Source: Asaia krungthepensis NRIC 0535
Lineage (GTDB): Bacteria > Pseudomonadota > Alphaproteobacteria > Acetobacterales > Acetobacteraceae
Reading direction: 5' to 3'
Assembly: GCF_025995175.1 (NCBI RefSeq)
Contig: NZ_BAPV01000001.1
Coordinates: 62,001 to 126,000, forward strand
DNA: 64,000 nucleotides
Below the pieces are notes generated by a model. That model had not been told where the DNA came from, made no database searches, and saw nothing but the letters and a program-made list of their open reading frames with translations. Of the stretch, positions 46,802 to 54,399 are shown one piece after another. Numbering within the stretch: the stretch's first letter is position 1; every line of letters begins with the position of its first letter. Both the position numbers and the translations under genes were made by a program.

Positions 46802-46887
46802 TGGTGGAGAGAGTTGGATTCGAACCAACGTAGGCGTACACCAGCGGATTTACAGTCCGCCCCCTTTAGCCACTCGGGCATCTCTCC
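46802..46887 (-). tRNA. tRNA-Tyr (GTA)
   Basis: Read on the minus strand, the acceptor stem GGAGAGA/TCTCTCC, discriminator A and encoded CCA are present. The anticodon GTA lies in GGACTGTAAATCC, a long variable arm marks a class II tRNA, and the T-arm is GGTTCGAATCC. Length is 86 nt including CCA. It is divergent from rlmB. Confidence 0.97.
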
Positions 46888-46982
46888 AGGTCGGGACGGG
46901 GAATATGGCGGATCAGGATCGGTGTCAACGGGCATTCTTCATTTTTGTTGCATGATACGGCCGTTGCTCCCATAGAGCGCTG

Positions 46983-47774
46983 ATGTCCAAACGCCCCTCC
47001 CGCCCTTCCGCCGCCCGCGCTCCGGCTGGCCGTTCCGCACGCTCATCCGAGGGGCGCTCGACCGCCTCGGGCTACTGGATGTACGGCCTTCACGCCGTTG
47101 AAGCCGCCCTGCGCAATCCGGACCGCCAGGTTCATGAGTTGCTGGTGACCAAGGAGGCTCTTTCGGCGTTAGAGGCCAAGCAGGCACCGATCCGTCTCTC
47201 CCCCAATGTGGTGGAGCGCCAACGTCTCGATCATCTGTGCGAGCGTGACGCCGTACACCAGGGTGTATGCCTGCGTGTCGAACCGCTCACACCGCCTTTC
47301 CTCGATGAGGTGCTCGAAAGCCGGGAGGGGCCGCTTCTGATTCTCGATCAGGTAACCGACCCGCGCAATATCGGTGCGATCCTGCGTTCGGCCGCGGCTT
47401 TTGGCGCCGCAGCGCTGGTCGTGCAGGATCGCAATACCCCGCAGGAGGGTGGCGCTCTGGCCAAGGCGGCCTCGGGTGCGCTGGATGTCGTGCCCGTACT
47501 GCGCGAGGTCAATCTCTCACGCATCATCGCTCAGCTTCAGAATGCAGGCCTCTGGACGGTCGGTCTCGATGCCGACGGCTCGGTGCTGAACGGGCGGGGC
47601 TTCGCCGGGCGACGTGTCGCTCTCGTGCTCGGGGCTGAAGGGGCGGGACTGCGCCGCCTCACCCGTGAAAGCTGCGACGAGATTGCCAGCGTCTACATGC
47701 CGGGTGATATGGAGAGCCTGAACGTCTCGAATGCCGCAGCAGTCGCCCTTTACGAGCTCGTACGCCCGGCCTGA
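46983..47774 (+). CDS. rlmB: 23S rRNA 2'-O-methyltransferase of the RlmB/TrmH (SpoU) family
   Basis: A 263-residue SPOUT methyltransferase expected to methylate G2251 of 23S rRNA. After a basic Pro/Arg/Ser-rich N-terminus (residues 1-28) comes the substrate-binding domain beginning YGLHAVEAALRN. The trefoil-knot catalytic domain follows, with its three motifs: LDQVTDPRNIGAILRSA, LVLGAEGAGLRRL and MPGDMESLNVSNAAAVALYE. The exact target is inferred from family; TrmH-like paralogues exist. It is divergent from tRNA-Tyr by 95 bp. Confidence 0.92.
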   Translation: MSKRPSRPSAARAPAGRSARSSEGRSTASGYWMYGLHAVEAALRNPDRQVHELLVTKEALSALEAKQAPIRLSPNVVERQRLDHLCERDAVHQGVCLRVEPLTPPFLDEVLESREGPLLILDQVTDPRNIGAILRSAAAFGAAALVVQDRNTPQEGGALAKAASGALDVVPVLREVNLSRIIAQLQNAGLWTVGLDADGSVLNGRGFAGRRVALVLGAEGAGLRRLTRESCDEIASVYMPGDMESLNVSNAAAVALYELVRPA

Positions 47775-47967
47775 GAGGCGTTCGCTGACGGCGCGCTGAC
47801 AATCCCGAAGCGCATGAAAAGCGCATAAAGAAGTGCGCGCCGGGCCAGCGAATCCCATGGCCGCGTTTCCTTTGAGAGCCTTGATGTTCTTCTGATCAGG
47901 GCTGCGTCTTACAGTGGCACTGTGTTAGCCTTCCCTCCTGCTGAGTCGTCTCAAGAGGGGAGCCCGC

Positions 47968-48966
47968 ATGAAAGCGGTTGGCTACAAGGCGCCTGGCGCG
48001 CCGGAAATCCTTGAGGATATCATCCTCCCCGACCCCCTGCCGCCTCAGGGGCGTAACCTTCTGGTACGGATCAAGGCGGTCTCGATCAATCCCGTGGATA
48101 CGAAGATCCGATCCCGCGCGGGTGCGCTCGAAGGCGCGACATGGCGCGTTCTCGGGTGGGATGCCGCAGGGATCGTTGAGGCGATTGGCCCGGATGTGAC
48201 GTTCTTTAAACCCGGCGACCATGTTTTCTATGCGGGCGAGCTCATGCGGCAGGGAAGCAATGCCGAGCTTCAACACGTCGATGAAACCCTCGTCGGGCAT
48301 ATGCCGCAAGGTCTTGACTGGGGGCAGGCGGCATCGCTCCCCCTGACAGGCGTGACGGCGTGGGAAATGCTCTTTGACCGCATGGGGGTTACCAGTCTGA
48401 CCGAGGGCATTCTGCTGGTCGTCGGTGGGGCCGGGGGTGTTGGGTCGATCCTGATCCAGCTTGCACGCAAACTCACGGGACTGACCGTGATTGCAACTGC
48501 ATCACGCCCCGAAACGGAGGCATGGGTACGTCGTATGGGGGCGCATCATGTGATCAATCACCGCGCCGATTTGGCGGCCCAGATAAGGGCGCTGGGAGAC
48601 GATTCAATAACTCATATCGCCTCGCTCACGGCCAGTGACCGTCACCAGGCTTTCTACGAGGAAATTCTCGCGCCGCAGGGGCATGTGAGTCTGATCGATG
48701 ACCCGGCCAGTTTCGATATCATGGGGTTCAAGCGCAAGAGCGCGGTGATCTCGTGGGAGTTCATGTTCACGCGCTCGCTCTTCGCCACGCCCGATCGGGG
48801 GCGTCAGCACGAGATACTGGAGCAGATTTCCTCGCTCGTTCAGGCAGAGGCAATCCTGCCGACCGATCATAAACGCGCCCAGGGTCTGAGCGCCGGCATT
48901 TTGCGCGGCCTGCACGAGGAAAGCGAGAGCGGTACAAGCATCGGCAAGACTGTACTGGTCTATTGA
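47968..48966 (+). CDS. Zinc-type alcohol dehydrogenase-like / quinone oxidoreductase
   Basis: A 332-residue medium-chain dehydrogenase/reductase with a GroES-like N-terminal domain (LLVRIKAVSINPVDTKIR, VLGWDAAGIVEAIG) and an NADPH-binding Rossmann domain (LVVGGAGGVGSILIQLARKL). The catalytic and structural zinc ligands of true alcohol dehydrogenases are absent, as in the zeta-crystallin/YhdH-like group, so it more likely reduces enones or quinones. ATG 47968 has GAGGGGAG upstream. It appears monocistronic. Confidence 0.9.
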   Translation: MKAVGYKAPGAPEILEDIILPDPLPPQGRNLLVRIKAVSINPVDTKIRSRAGALEGATWRVLGWDAAGIVEAIGPDVTFFKPGDHVFYAGELMRQGSNAELQHVDETLVGHMPQGLDWGQAASLPLTGVTAWEMLFDRMGVTSLTEGILLVVGGAGGVGSILIQLARKLTGLTVIATASRPETEAWVRRMGAHHVINHRADLAAQIRALGDDSITHIASLTASDRHQAFYEEILAPQGHVSLIDDPASFDIMGFKRKSAVISWEFMFTRSLFATPDRGRQHEILEQISSLVQAEAILPTDHKRAQGLSAGILRGLHEESESGTSIGKTVLVY

Positions 48967-49166
48967 GACCCGGCTCCCACAGTCACGACGCTACCGAGCC
49001 AGCCCGGTGCGTAAAAGTCGAAACGACCGGGTAAGGACAACCTTGTCCGCTTTCAGGCGCTGTTACAGGGATGAAGGAGGGTGGATGGGTACGCCTCATT
49101 CTCGCTCCGCCGTTTGGGCCTCTCGCACTGGCGCCCGATGGCTGTCTGAACTGAACAGAGGAAATC

Positions 49167-49565
49167 ATGGGTATTTTCAGCACGATCATGACGAAGATCT
49201 TCGGACACGCGGAAGCTGCACCGGCTAGCGGGTCTGCGGGCAATGCCACGCCTGCTGCCGAAACCGCACAGGGTGCCGCGCCGAACGTCCCTTCGGCACC
49301 GAGCGCCCCGGTGGATGTCGATGCCGTATTGACCCATATGGCCGCCGAGAAGGGGCAGACGCTGAACTGGCGTACATCGATCGTCGATCTTTTGAAGCTG
49401 CTCGATATGGATAGTTCTCTTGAGGCACGCAAGCATCTCGCCCAGGAACTGCATTATACCGAAAGCACTGAAGACAGCGCTGCCATGAATGTCTGGCTGA
49501 TCCGTCAGGTCATGCAGAAACTGGCGGAAAACGGCGGAAAAGTGCCTGAAGATCTGCGCCACTGA
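49167..49565 (+). CDS. DUF3597 family protein
   Basis: A 132-residue protein. A short N-terminal segment GIFSTIMTKIFGHA is followed by an Ala/Pro/Ser-rich linker (residues 17-48). The helical DUF3597 domain comes next: VDVDAVLTHMAAEKGQTLNWRTSIVDLLKLLDMDSSLEARKHLAQEL. The last quarter, NVWLIRQVMQKLAENGGKVP, is also typical. Ribosome site GAGGAAA is 6-8 nt before the ATG. Function is unknown; the fold contains a helix-rich domain similar to LysM-adjacent proteins in other bacteria, but no role is shown here. Confidence 0.88.
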   Translation: MGIFSTIMTKIFGHAEAAPASGSAGNATPAAETAQGAAPNVPSAPSAPVDVDAVLTHMAAEKGQTLNWRTSIVDLLKLLDMDSSLEARKHLAQELHYTESTEDSAAMNVWLIRQVMQKLAENGGKVPEDLRH

Positions 49566-49710
49566 TCCGGGGATGAGGGATTGCCCCAACGACCGGGGCG
49601 GTCCCTTCTGTTGCGGCCTCTGTCATCGCATGAGGCCCACATCGATAAACCGGGTGGATCCTCGTTCGGTGTGAAGCGGAGCTTGCAGGCAAGGCTGGTG
49701 GAGCCTGAGC

Positions 49711-51537
49711 CTATACGGCGAACTGACGCACCATCTGATTGAGCAGCAGAGGGTCCTCAGTCAGCATGACCTGACGATAGAGATCGTCGCATCCTGTCAG
49801 GGACAGAGAGCGTATCATCCGCTTGACTGGCGGAAGAAGCGCCGCCGACATCGAAAACGACCGCAGCCCCATGCCGATCAGCAGCGCGACCACCCGTGGG
49901 TCCGAGGCCATCTCGCCGCAGACACAAACAGGCCTGTGCGCCCTCAGAGCCTCATCGACCGACAGGCGCAGCAGGCGCAGAACGCCGGGGTGCAGAGCCG
50001 TATACAGTTCCGATCCCATGGCTGCCGAGCGATCGACAGCAAGGGTGTACATGGTCAGATCGTTCGTTCCCAGGGCGAGAAACTCTGCCTGACGCACGAG
50101 GGCCCCTGTGGTCAGGGCGGCTGCCGGGGTCTCGATCATGACGCCAAGCGGTGGAAGCTCCTGAGGGAGCTTGACGCCCCGACGGCGCAACCTCTTGGCG
50201 CATCGCTCATAGATCTGTCGCGTGGCAGTCACCTCGTTGACCGAGCTCACCATGGGCAGGAGAACACGCAGCCTGCCATGGAGGCTGGCACGCAAAATGG
50301 CGCAAAGCTGCGTTTCGAGTATCTCGGGATGACGGAGCAACAGCCTGAGTCCGCGCACACCGAGCGCCGGATTCTCTTCTTCCTCTTCCCGATGGATGCC
50401 AAGTTGCCGCAGACGCGCCAGTCCCTTTTCACCACCCCAGTCCAGAACCCTGATGGTTGTGGTCATGCCCGGCATATCGGCTACGATCCCGGCGTAGGTC
50501 TCGTATTGTCCGTCCTCATCCGGCAGGGCTTCGCTCTCATCAAAGAGGAACTCTGTGCGAAGCAGCCCGATCCCGGCGGCACCATTACGATGCAGCAGGG
50601 GTAGTTCGTTGGCCAGCTCGACATTGGCCAGTAATTCGATGTCTTCGCCGCTCACCAGCCGGCTCGGCAGACGCCTCAGCCTGCCGATTCCCTTTCGCTC
50701 CCTGGCTTCGTCGGCCATGACCGAACGCGCCTCGGCGAGTGTGGCCGAATCAGGATGCAGGATGACCTTGCCGGTCGTGCCGTCGATGATCAGCAGATCG
50801 CCGTCATTGATCCGGTCTGTCAGATGGGGCACGGCCAGAATAGCCGGCACATTGAGTGCCCGGAGCATGATGGCCGTGTGGTCGGTGACTCCGCCGCCTT
50901 CGGACAGTACCGCGGCGATCCTGTTCGGGTCGATCACGGCGGCGTCTGCCGGGCGGATCTGTTCGGCTACGAGGATCGAGCCCCCGGGGATATCGGAAAA
51001 CGCCCGGAAGGAAACACCGGTCAGATTGCGCAACAGGCGGCGTGCCACCTCCCGGAATTCTCCTTCCCGACGACGCGCGCCTTCGATTTCCTCTTCCGGC
51101 ATGCCGGGCTGCGGTCCGGCCATGGCTGCAAGGGCATCGCTCTCGACCTGGACCGCCGCTTCGGCAGTGATACCGTCTTCGGCGATGCGTCTTTGAGCCG
51201 CGCGAACCAGACGGGAGTGATTGAGCATCCGCTCGTAAACGCTGAGCAGGGCGTCGATCTCGATGCGCCCTTCTTCCGGAAGGGCATTGAGCTTGGTACG
51301 CAGCTTGCGCAATTGCTTGAGCGTCAGGGCGATCGCCTGATCGAGACGAGCCTGTTCAGCCTCGATAGTCAGCTCCGAGGGGAGACGTTCGATGACCGGA
51401 AGCGGGCGCTCATAGGTCAGGCTGGCCCGTGCAATGACAACCCCGGGGGAGATACCTGCCCCGCGGAGCACTTCCATGGGCAGGTCATCGACGGGCAGAA
51501 CGGCTTCGCTGGACGGGCGCCGCAGTCGCTTAATCAC
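49711..51537 (-). CDS. ptsI: Phosphoenolpyruvate-protein phosphotransferase (PTS enzyme I)
   Basis: A 608-residue enzyme that takes phosphate from PEP and gives it to HPr. The phosphohistidine site is GGGVTDHTAIMLRAL, and the PEP-binding TIM barrel has GIGLLRTEFLF, the loop VRGLRLLLRHPEI and the active-site CVCGEMASD. No GAF domain is present, so it is EI, not EI-Ntr. The start is taken as GTG at 51537, which overlaps the HPr stop by 8 nt; a TTG at 51558 is also open. It is the last gene of a five-gene set hprK-rapZ-EIIA-HPr-EI. No sugar-specific EIIB or EIIC gene is near, so the chain is likely regulatory. Confidence 0.93.
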   Translation of the reverse strand: MIKRLRRPSSEAVLPVDDLPMEVLRGAGISPGVVIARASLTYERPLPVIERLPSELTIEAEQARLDQAIALTLKQLRKLRTKLNALPEEGRIEIDALLSVYERMLNHSRLVRAAQRRIAEDGITAEAAVQVESDALAAMAGPQPGMPEEEIEGARRREGEFREVARRLLRNLTGVSFRAFSDIPGGSILVAEQIRPADAAVIDPNRIAAVLSEGGGVTDHTAIMLRALNVPAILAVPHLTDRINDGDLLIIDGTTGKVILHPDSATLAEARSVMADEARERKGIGRLRRLPSRLVSGEDIELLANVELANELPLLHRNGAAGIGLLRTEFLFDESEALPDEDGQYETYAGIVADMPGMTTTIRVLDWGGEKGLARLRQLGIHREEEEENPALGVRGLRLLLRHPEILETQLCAILRASLHGRLRVLLPMVSSVNEVTATRQIYERCAKRLRRRGVKLPQELPPLGVMIETPAAALTTGALVRQAEFLALGTNDLTMYTLAVDRSAAMGSELYTALHPGVLRLLRLSVDEALRAHRPVCVCGEMASDPRVVALLIGMGLRSFSMSAALLPPVKRMIRSLSLTGCDDLYRQVMLTEDPLLLNQMVRQFAV

Positions 51538-51814
51538 GTTCGCCGAAGCCGTCCGCAACGAGGGCTATCAACGCGTTGAGCGCGGCACTGGCCTGCGGGC
51601 CAGTCGCAGAGAGACGTACGGTTTCGCCCCGGCCAGCACCCAGCATCATCAGCCCCATGATGGAAAGGGCCGACACGCTCTGCCCCTGACGGCTGACATC
51701 GATGCTGGCGTCGAATCCCTCGGCAAGGGTAACGAATTTCGCCGCCGCCCTTGCATGAAGACCGAGCCGGTTGACGATGGTCACATCGCGTTCCAGCGTC
51801 GGCGCGAGGCTCAT
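51530..51814 (-). CDS. ptsH: Phosphocarrier protein HPr
   Basis: A 94-residue phosphocarrier. His20 in NRLGLHARAAAKFV is the EI-dependent site and Ser51 in ALSIMGLMML is the HPr-kinase site; the spacing of 31 residues equals that between His15 and Ser46 in model HPr proteins. Presence of the Ser agrees with the hprK gene nearby. The ATG overlaps the EIIA stop by 4 nt and the 3' end overlaps ptsI by 8 nt, so the genes are tightly coupled. Confidence 0.95.
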   Translation of the reverse strand: MSLAPTLERDVTIVNRLGLHARAAAKFVTLAEGFDASIDVSRQGQSVSALSIMGLMMLGAGRGETVRLSATGPQASAALNALIALVADGFGERD

Positions 51815-52320
51815 CGGGCGACCTGGCGCATGGGGGCCAGCAACGGGGAGATTGGGGGGAGGGGGGACACGTATTTCATGGTGGTCGTCACCACCATTTC
51901 ACAGCTTTTCCCACCTTGCAAACATGAGGGCGGCAACTGGGATGCGGCGGCAATGTATTTACGCCCCGCCATAGTGGCCAGTTCGGCGCACTCGGCCAGA
52001 CTGCGTGTGCAGCGTGTCTTGGCCAGCTTGACCAGCATGGGCACATTGACCCCGGCCAGTACCTCGACACGTCCTTCCTGACGCAGGGAAAGCGCGAGGT
52101 TGGAGGGGGTGCTGCCGAACATGTCGGTCAGGAGAAGCACGCCGTCTCCGGTATCGACCGAGATGATGGCGGCGTCGAGCAGAGGGCGGGCCGCGACGAT
52201 ATCGTCGTCGGGCGAAATTCCCATTGTCGCAATCTGGCGCTGGGGTCCAACGACATGGGTCACGATTTCAAGAAGAGACTGGGCCAGAGAGCCGTGTGTG
52301 ACCAGAACGATCCCGATCAT
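51811..52320 (-). CDS. PTS EIIA-Man family protein with C-terminal extension
   Basis: A 169-residue phosphoacceptor. The N-terminal GIVLVTHGSLAQSLLE places the phospho-His at residue 9, as in EIIA of the mannose family, followed by VLLLTDMFGSTPSNLAL and VLAGVNVPML. The core domain ends near residue 125. About 40 further residues (LPPSCLQGGKSCEMVVTT..., ending in MRQVAR) are Pro/Ser-rich and unlike family members. It probably receives phosphate from HPr and serves as a signal output, since no permease is present. It overlaps ptsH by 4 nt. Confidence 0.9.
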   Translation of the reverse strand: MIGIVLVTHGSLAQSLLEIVTHVVGPQRQIATMGISPDDDIVAARPLLDAAIISVDTGDGVLLLTDMFGSTPSNLALSLRQEGRVEVLAGVNVPMLVKLAKTRCTRSLAECAELATMAGRKYIAAASQLPPSCLQGGKSCEMVVTTTMKYVSPLPPISPLLAPMRQVAR

Positions 52321-52396
52321 CGGGGCCTTCCTTCATGGGGTATGTGACGCCAGTTTTGCGGCGACCCCAGAAGATATTGGTCATCCAAAGACGTTA

Positions 52397-53365
52397 TCAA
52401 GACGGCTCGGTCCGTATCTGTTCATCCGGCGTGACATGCTGCTGGGGAGCACGAACCCATCGCCATGAGCTGCGTCCCTGACGTGCCAGTTCACGATGCA
52501 TGACGACGATCGGCACGTCTGACAAGAGTTTAATCTCGTCCAGGTTGCATAACGTTGTCGCGAGTTCTTCAACAAGTGTTACCGAACGGTGTTGGCCGCC
52601 TGAGCAGCCTATCGCAATCGTAGCATGCTTCTTTCCCTCGGCGACGAAACGAGGCAGTACAAGTTTCAACAGGTCGAGGATGCTCGTAAAAAAGACCGGG
52701 TAATCGGGATCCTGCTGAACGTATTCGCGCACGTCGACGTCCAGCCCGGTTTTTGCCTTCAGTTCCGGGTCGTAATGCGGATTGCGCAGGAAACGTGCAT
52801 CGAAGACCAGATCGGCTTCACGCGGTAATCCTGCGGGATAAGCGAAGGAAAGCAGGGTGAGCGTCATCGAGTCGCCATCATTCTGATGACCGAATCGCGA
52901 TTCGATGAGTCGTCTCAGATCATGCGGCGGCAGGTCTGAAGTGTCGATCACGAGATCGGCCGCCCCGCGTAACGGGGCAAGCAAGGCGATTTCCTGATCG
53001 ATGCTGGCGACCAGCCCTGGTGCTGTGCCTGTGCTGTTATCAAGCGGATGGCGGCGTCGCGTCGCAGTGAAACGGCGAAGCAGCACATCTGTCTCGGCAG
53101 TGGCATAAAGCAGTTCGACATGAAGATCGTGCTGGGTACGCAGATGGGCGAGCGCCAGCAAAACTGCACGGGCTTCGAAGCCGCGCGTACGGACATCGAT
53201 GCCGATGGCCAGAGGGTGTTCCGTGCGCGCCGCGAGGGCATCGAGCAGGGTCAGAGGCGGGTTGTCCGTCACTTCATAGCCAAGATCCTCCAGCACGCGC
53301 AGGATCGATGACTTGCCCGCTCCCGAGAGACCCGTGACCAGAAGGATGCGCCGCGCCGCACTCAC
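52397..53365 (-). CDS. rapZ: RapZ/YvcJ-family nucleotide-binding protein
   Basis: A 322-residue P-loop protein with Walker A VTGLSGAGKSS near residue 10, Walker B-like region around LVIDTSDL, and the C-terminal RapZ domain containing LLSFAYPAGLPREADLVFDARFLRNPHYDP and IAIGCSGGQHRSVTLVEELA. In enterobacteria RapZ binds GlmZ and controls glucosamine-6-phosphate synthase; in alphaproteobacteria it lies with hprK as here. It starts 43 nt after the hprK stop and ends 76 nt before the EIIA gene. Confidence 0.93.
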   Translation of the reverse strand: MSAARRILLVTGLSGAGKSSILRVLEDLGYEVTDNPPLTLLDALAARTEHPLAIGIDVRTRGFEARAVLLALAHLRTQHDLHVELLYATAETDVLLRRFTATRRRHPLDNSTGTAPGLVASIDQEIALLAPLRGAADLVIDTSDLPPHDLRRLIESRFGHQNDGDSMTLTLLSFAYPAGLPREADLVFDARFLRNPHYDPELKAKTGLDVDVREYVQQDPDYPVFFTSILDLLKLVLPRFVAEGKKHATIAIGCSGGQHRSVTLVEELATTLCNLDEIKLLSDVPIVVMHRELARQGRSSWRWVRAPQQHVTPDEQIRTEPS

Positions 53366-53408
53366 AAATCGCTACTCCGTTCGAACAGCCTGAAACTTCG
53401 GTTCGAGC

Positions 53409-53951
53409 TTAGCGAGCTTCCCGCGCGCTGGGGAGGGGGAGACAGTCATGCGAGCCGCCATTAACGCCGCAGACAAGCGTCAAATCGCCGCGAATGCAGC
53501 GCATGACCGTGCGAATGACCGCCACGGCATCGGCATGAAACCCGTCCATGGTGATCTGCCACAAACCTGAGGTGGCATCGATCTGTCGTGGTGGCAGACG
53601 TTCGGGCACGATGCCGGGTACCAGATGAACATGGAGCACAAGGGTTGTCTGGGGCGCAGAGGGCATCTGTACCAGACCGACACCGCGTATTTCGACCAGC
53701 CCGGCCAGAGCCGAGGCAGGGCAGGCCAGCTTGCCCGCAAGATGGATCTGGTCATCGCCCACAAGCATGAACCCGCTATCGATCAGGCGGAGCAAAAGAC
53801 TCGATTTCCCGGCACCGGAACAGCCGGTCAGCAGAACGCCTGAATCGCCCAGGCTTGCGCATGAGCCATGCACCAGCCCCGATGGCGGAATGTTGAAAGG
53901 CGATGTGCAGCTTTGGGAATGTGCGTTATGCTTGGGCTCATGCACGATCAT
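53409..53951 (-). CDS. hprK: HPr kinase/phosphorylase, short alphaproteobacterial form
   Basis: A 180-residue kinase domain with Walker A TGCSGAGKSSLLLRL, the GDDQIHL catalytic segment and the family signature VEIRGVGLVQM. The N-terminal regulatory domain of Gram-positive HprK is missing, as is normal in alphaproteobacteria. It should phosphorylate Ser51 of HPr. ATG 53951 follows a run of GGAGG sequences; GTG 53945 is an alternative with equally good spacing. Longer upstream frames would cover most of the ridA gene. Its start codon overlaps that of the divergent RidA gene by 12 nt. Confidence 0.87.
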   Translation of the reverse strand: MIVHEPKHNAHSQSCTSPFNIPPSGLVHGSCASLGDSGVLLTGCSGAGKSSLLLRLIDSGFMLVGDDQIHLAGKLACPASALAGLVEIRGVGLVQMPSAPQTTLVLHVHLVPGIVPERLPPRQIDATSGLWQITMDGFHADAVAVIRTVMRCIRGDLTLVCGVNGGSHDCLPLPSAREAR

Positions 53952-54284
53952 TCCTCCCCTCCCTCCCGTCCTGTCCTGCAGGACAGTGTGACCTATTACG
54001 GTGTGACAGGGCTGGGCCCGGACGGAAAGCCTCCGGAGAGTCTGATCGAGGAATGCCAGAATGCCCTGGCGCGTATCCGGGATATTCTGGCGACCCATGA
54101 CCTTGTGCCCGAGGATATCGTGCATCTGGCCTATATGATTCCTGACAGTGTCACGTTCAGCGCCTGTCAGCGCGTGATTGCCGAGGCTTTGGGTCCGGCG
54201 CGGCCGGCCATGACCCTGAGACTCAAGCCTTCATTCGATGTGCCGGGTCAGCGACTGGAATTCAATTTCATTGCCTCTGCCTGA
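53940..54284 (+). CDS. RidA/YjgF family protein
   Basis: A 114-residue protein of the Rid family. It shows VLQDSVTYYGVTGLGPDG, an amphipathic helix LIEECQNALARIRDILATHDL, EDIVHLAYMIPD and the C-terminal strand GQRLEFNFIASA. The Arg near the C-terminus is in place of the carboxylate-binding Arg of active RidA, but surrounding residues differ, so imine deaminase activity is not certain. The first Met of the family-like part is 53940; an in-frame ATG at 53929 is also possible. Neither has a strong ribosome site. Starts overlap hprK head to head. Confidence 0.78.
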   Translation: MHDHSSPPSRPVLQDSVTYYGVTGLGPDGKPPESLIEECQNALARIRDILATHDLVPEDIVHLAYMIPDSVTFSACQRVIAEALGPARPAMTLRLKPSFDVPGQRLEFNFIASA

Positions 54285-54348
54285 GGCGCCCGACGGGATG
54301 ACCCGTGTCCGGGCGCTGTGCATGCCATTGGGGTGATAGGGCGGACCA

Positions 54349-54380
54349 CCGTGCCGGGCATCTTGATCTGCCCGGCACGG
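54349..54380. terminator. Perfect 12-bp hairpin between convergent genes
   Basis: CCGTGCCGGGCA and TGCCCGGCACGG flank an 8-nt loop. It sits between the 3' ends of the RidA gene and the M61 peptidase gene. No T run follows on either strand, so it is either a weak terminator or a 3'-end stabiliser. Confidence 0.5.
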
Positions 54381-54399
54381 GGGGAGGGTTGATGCCTGC

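Noticed and set aside
49167-49565. Phage or mobile element cargo
   Set aside because: The DUF3597 gene and neighbours show no integrase, direct repeats or atypical base composition.
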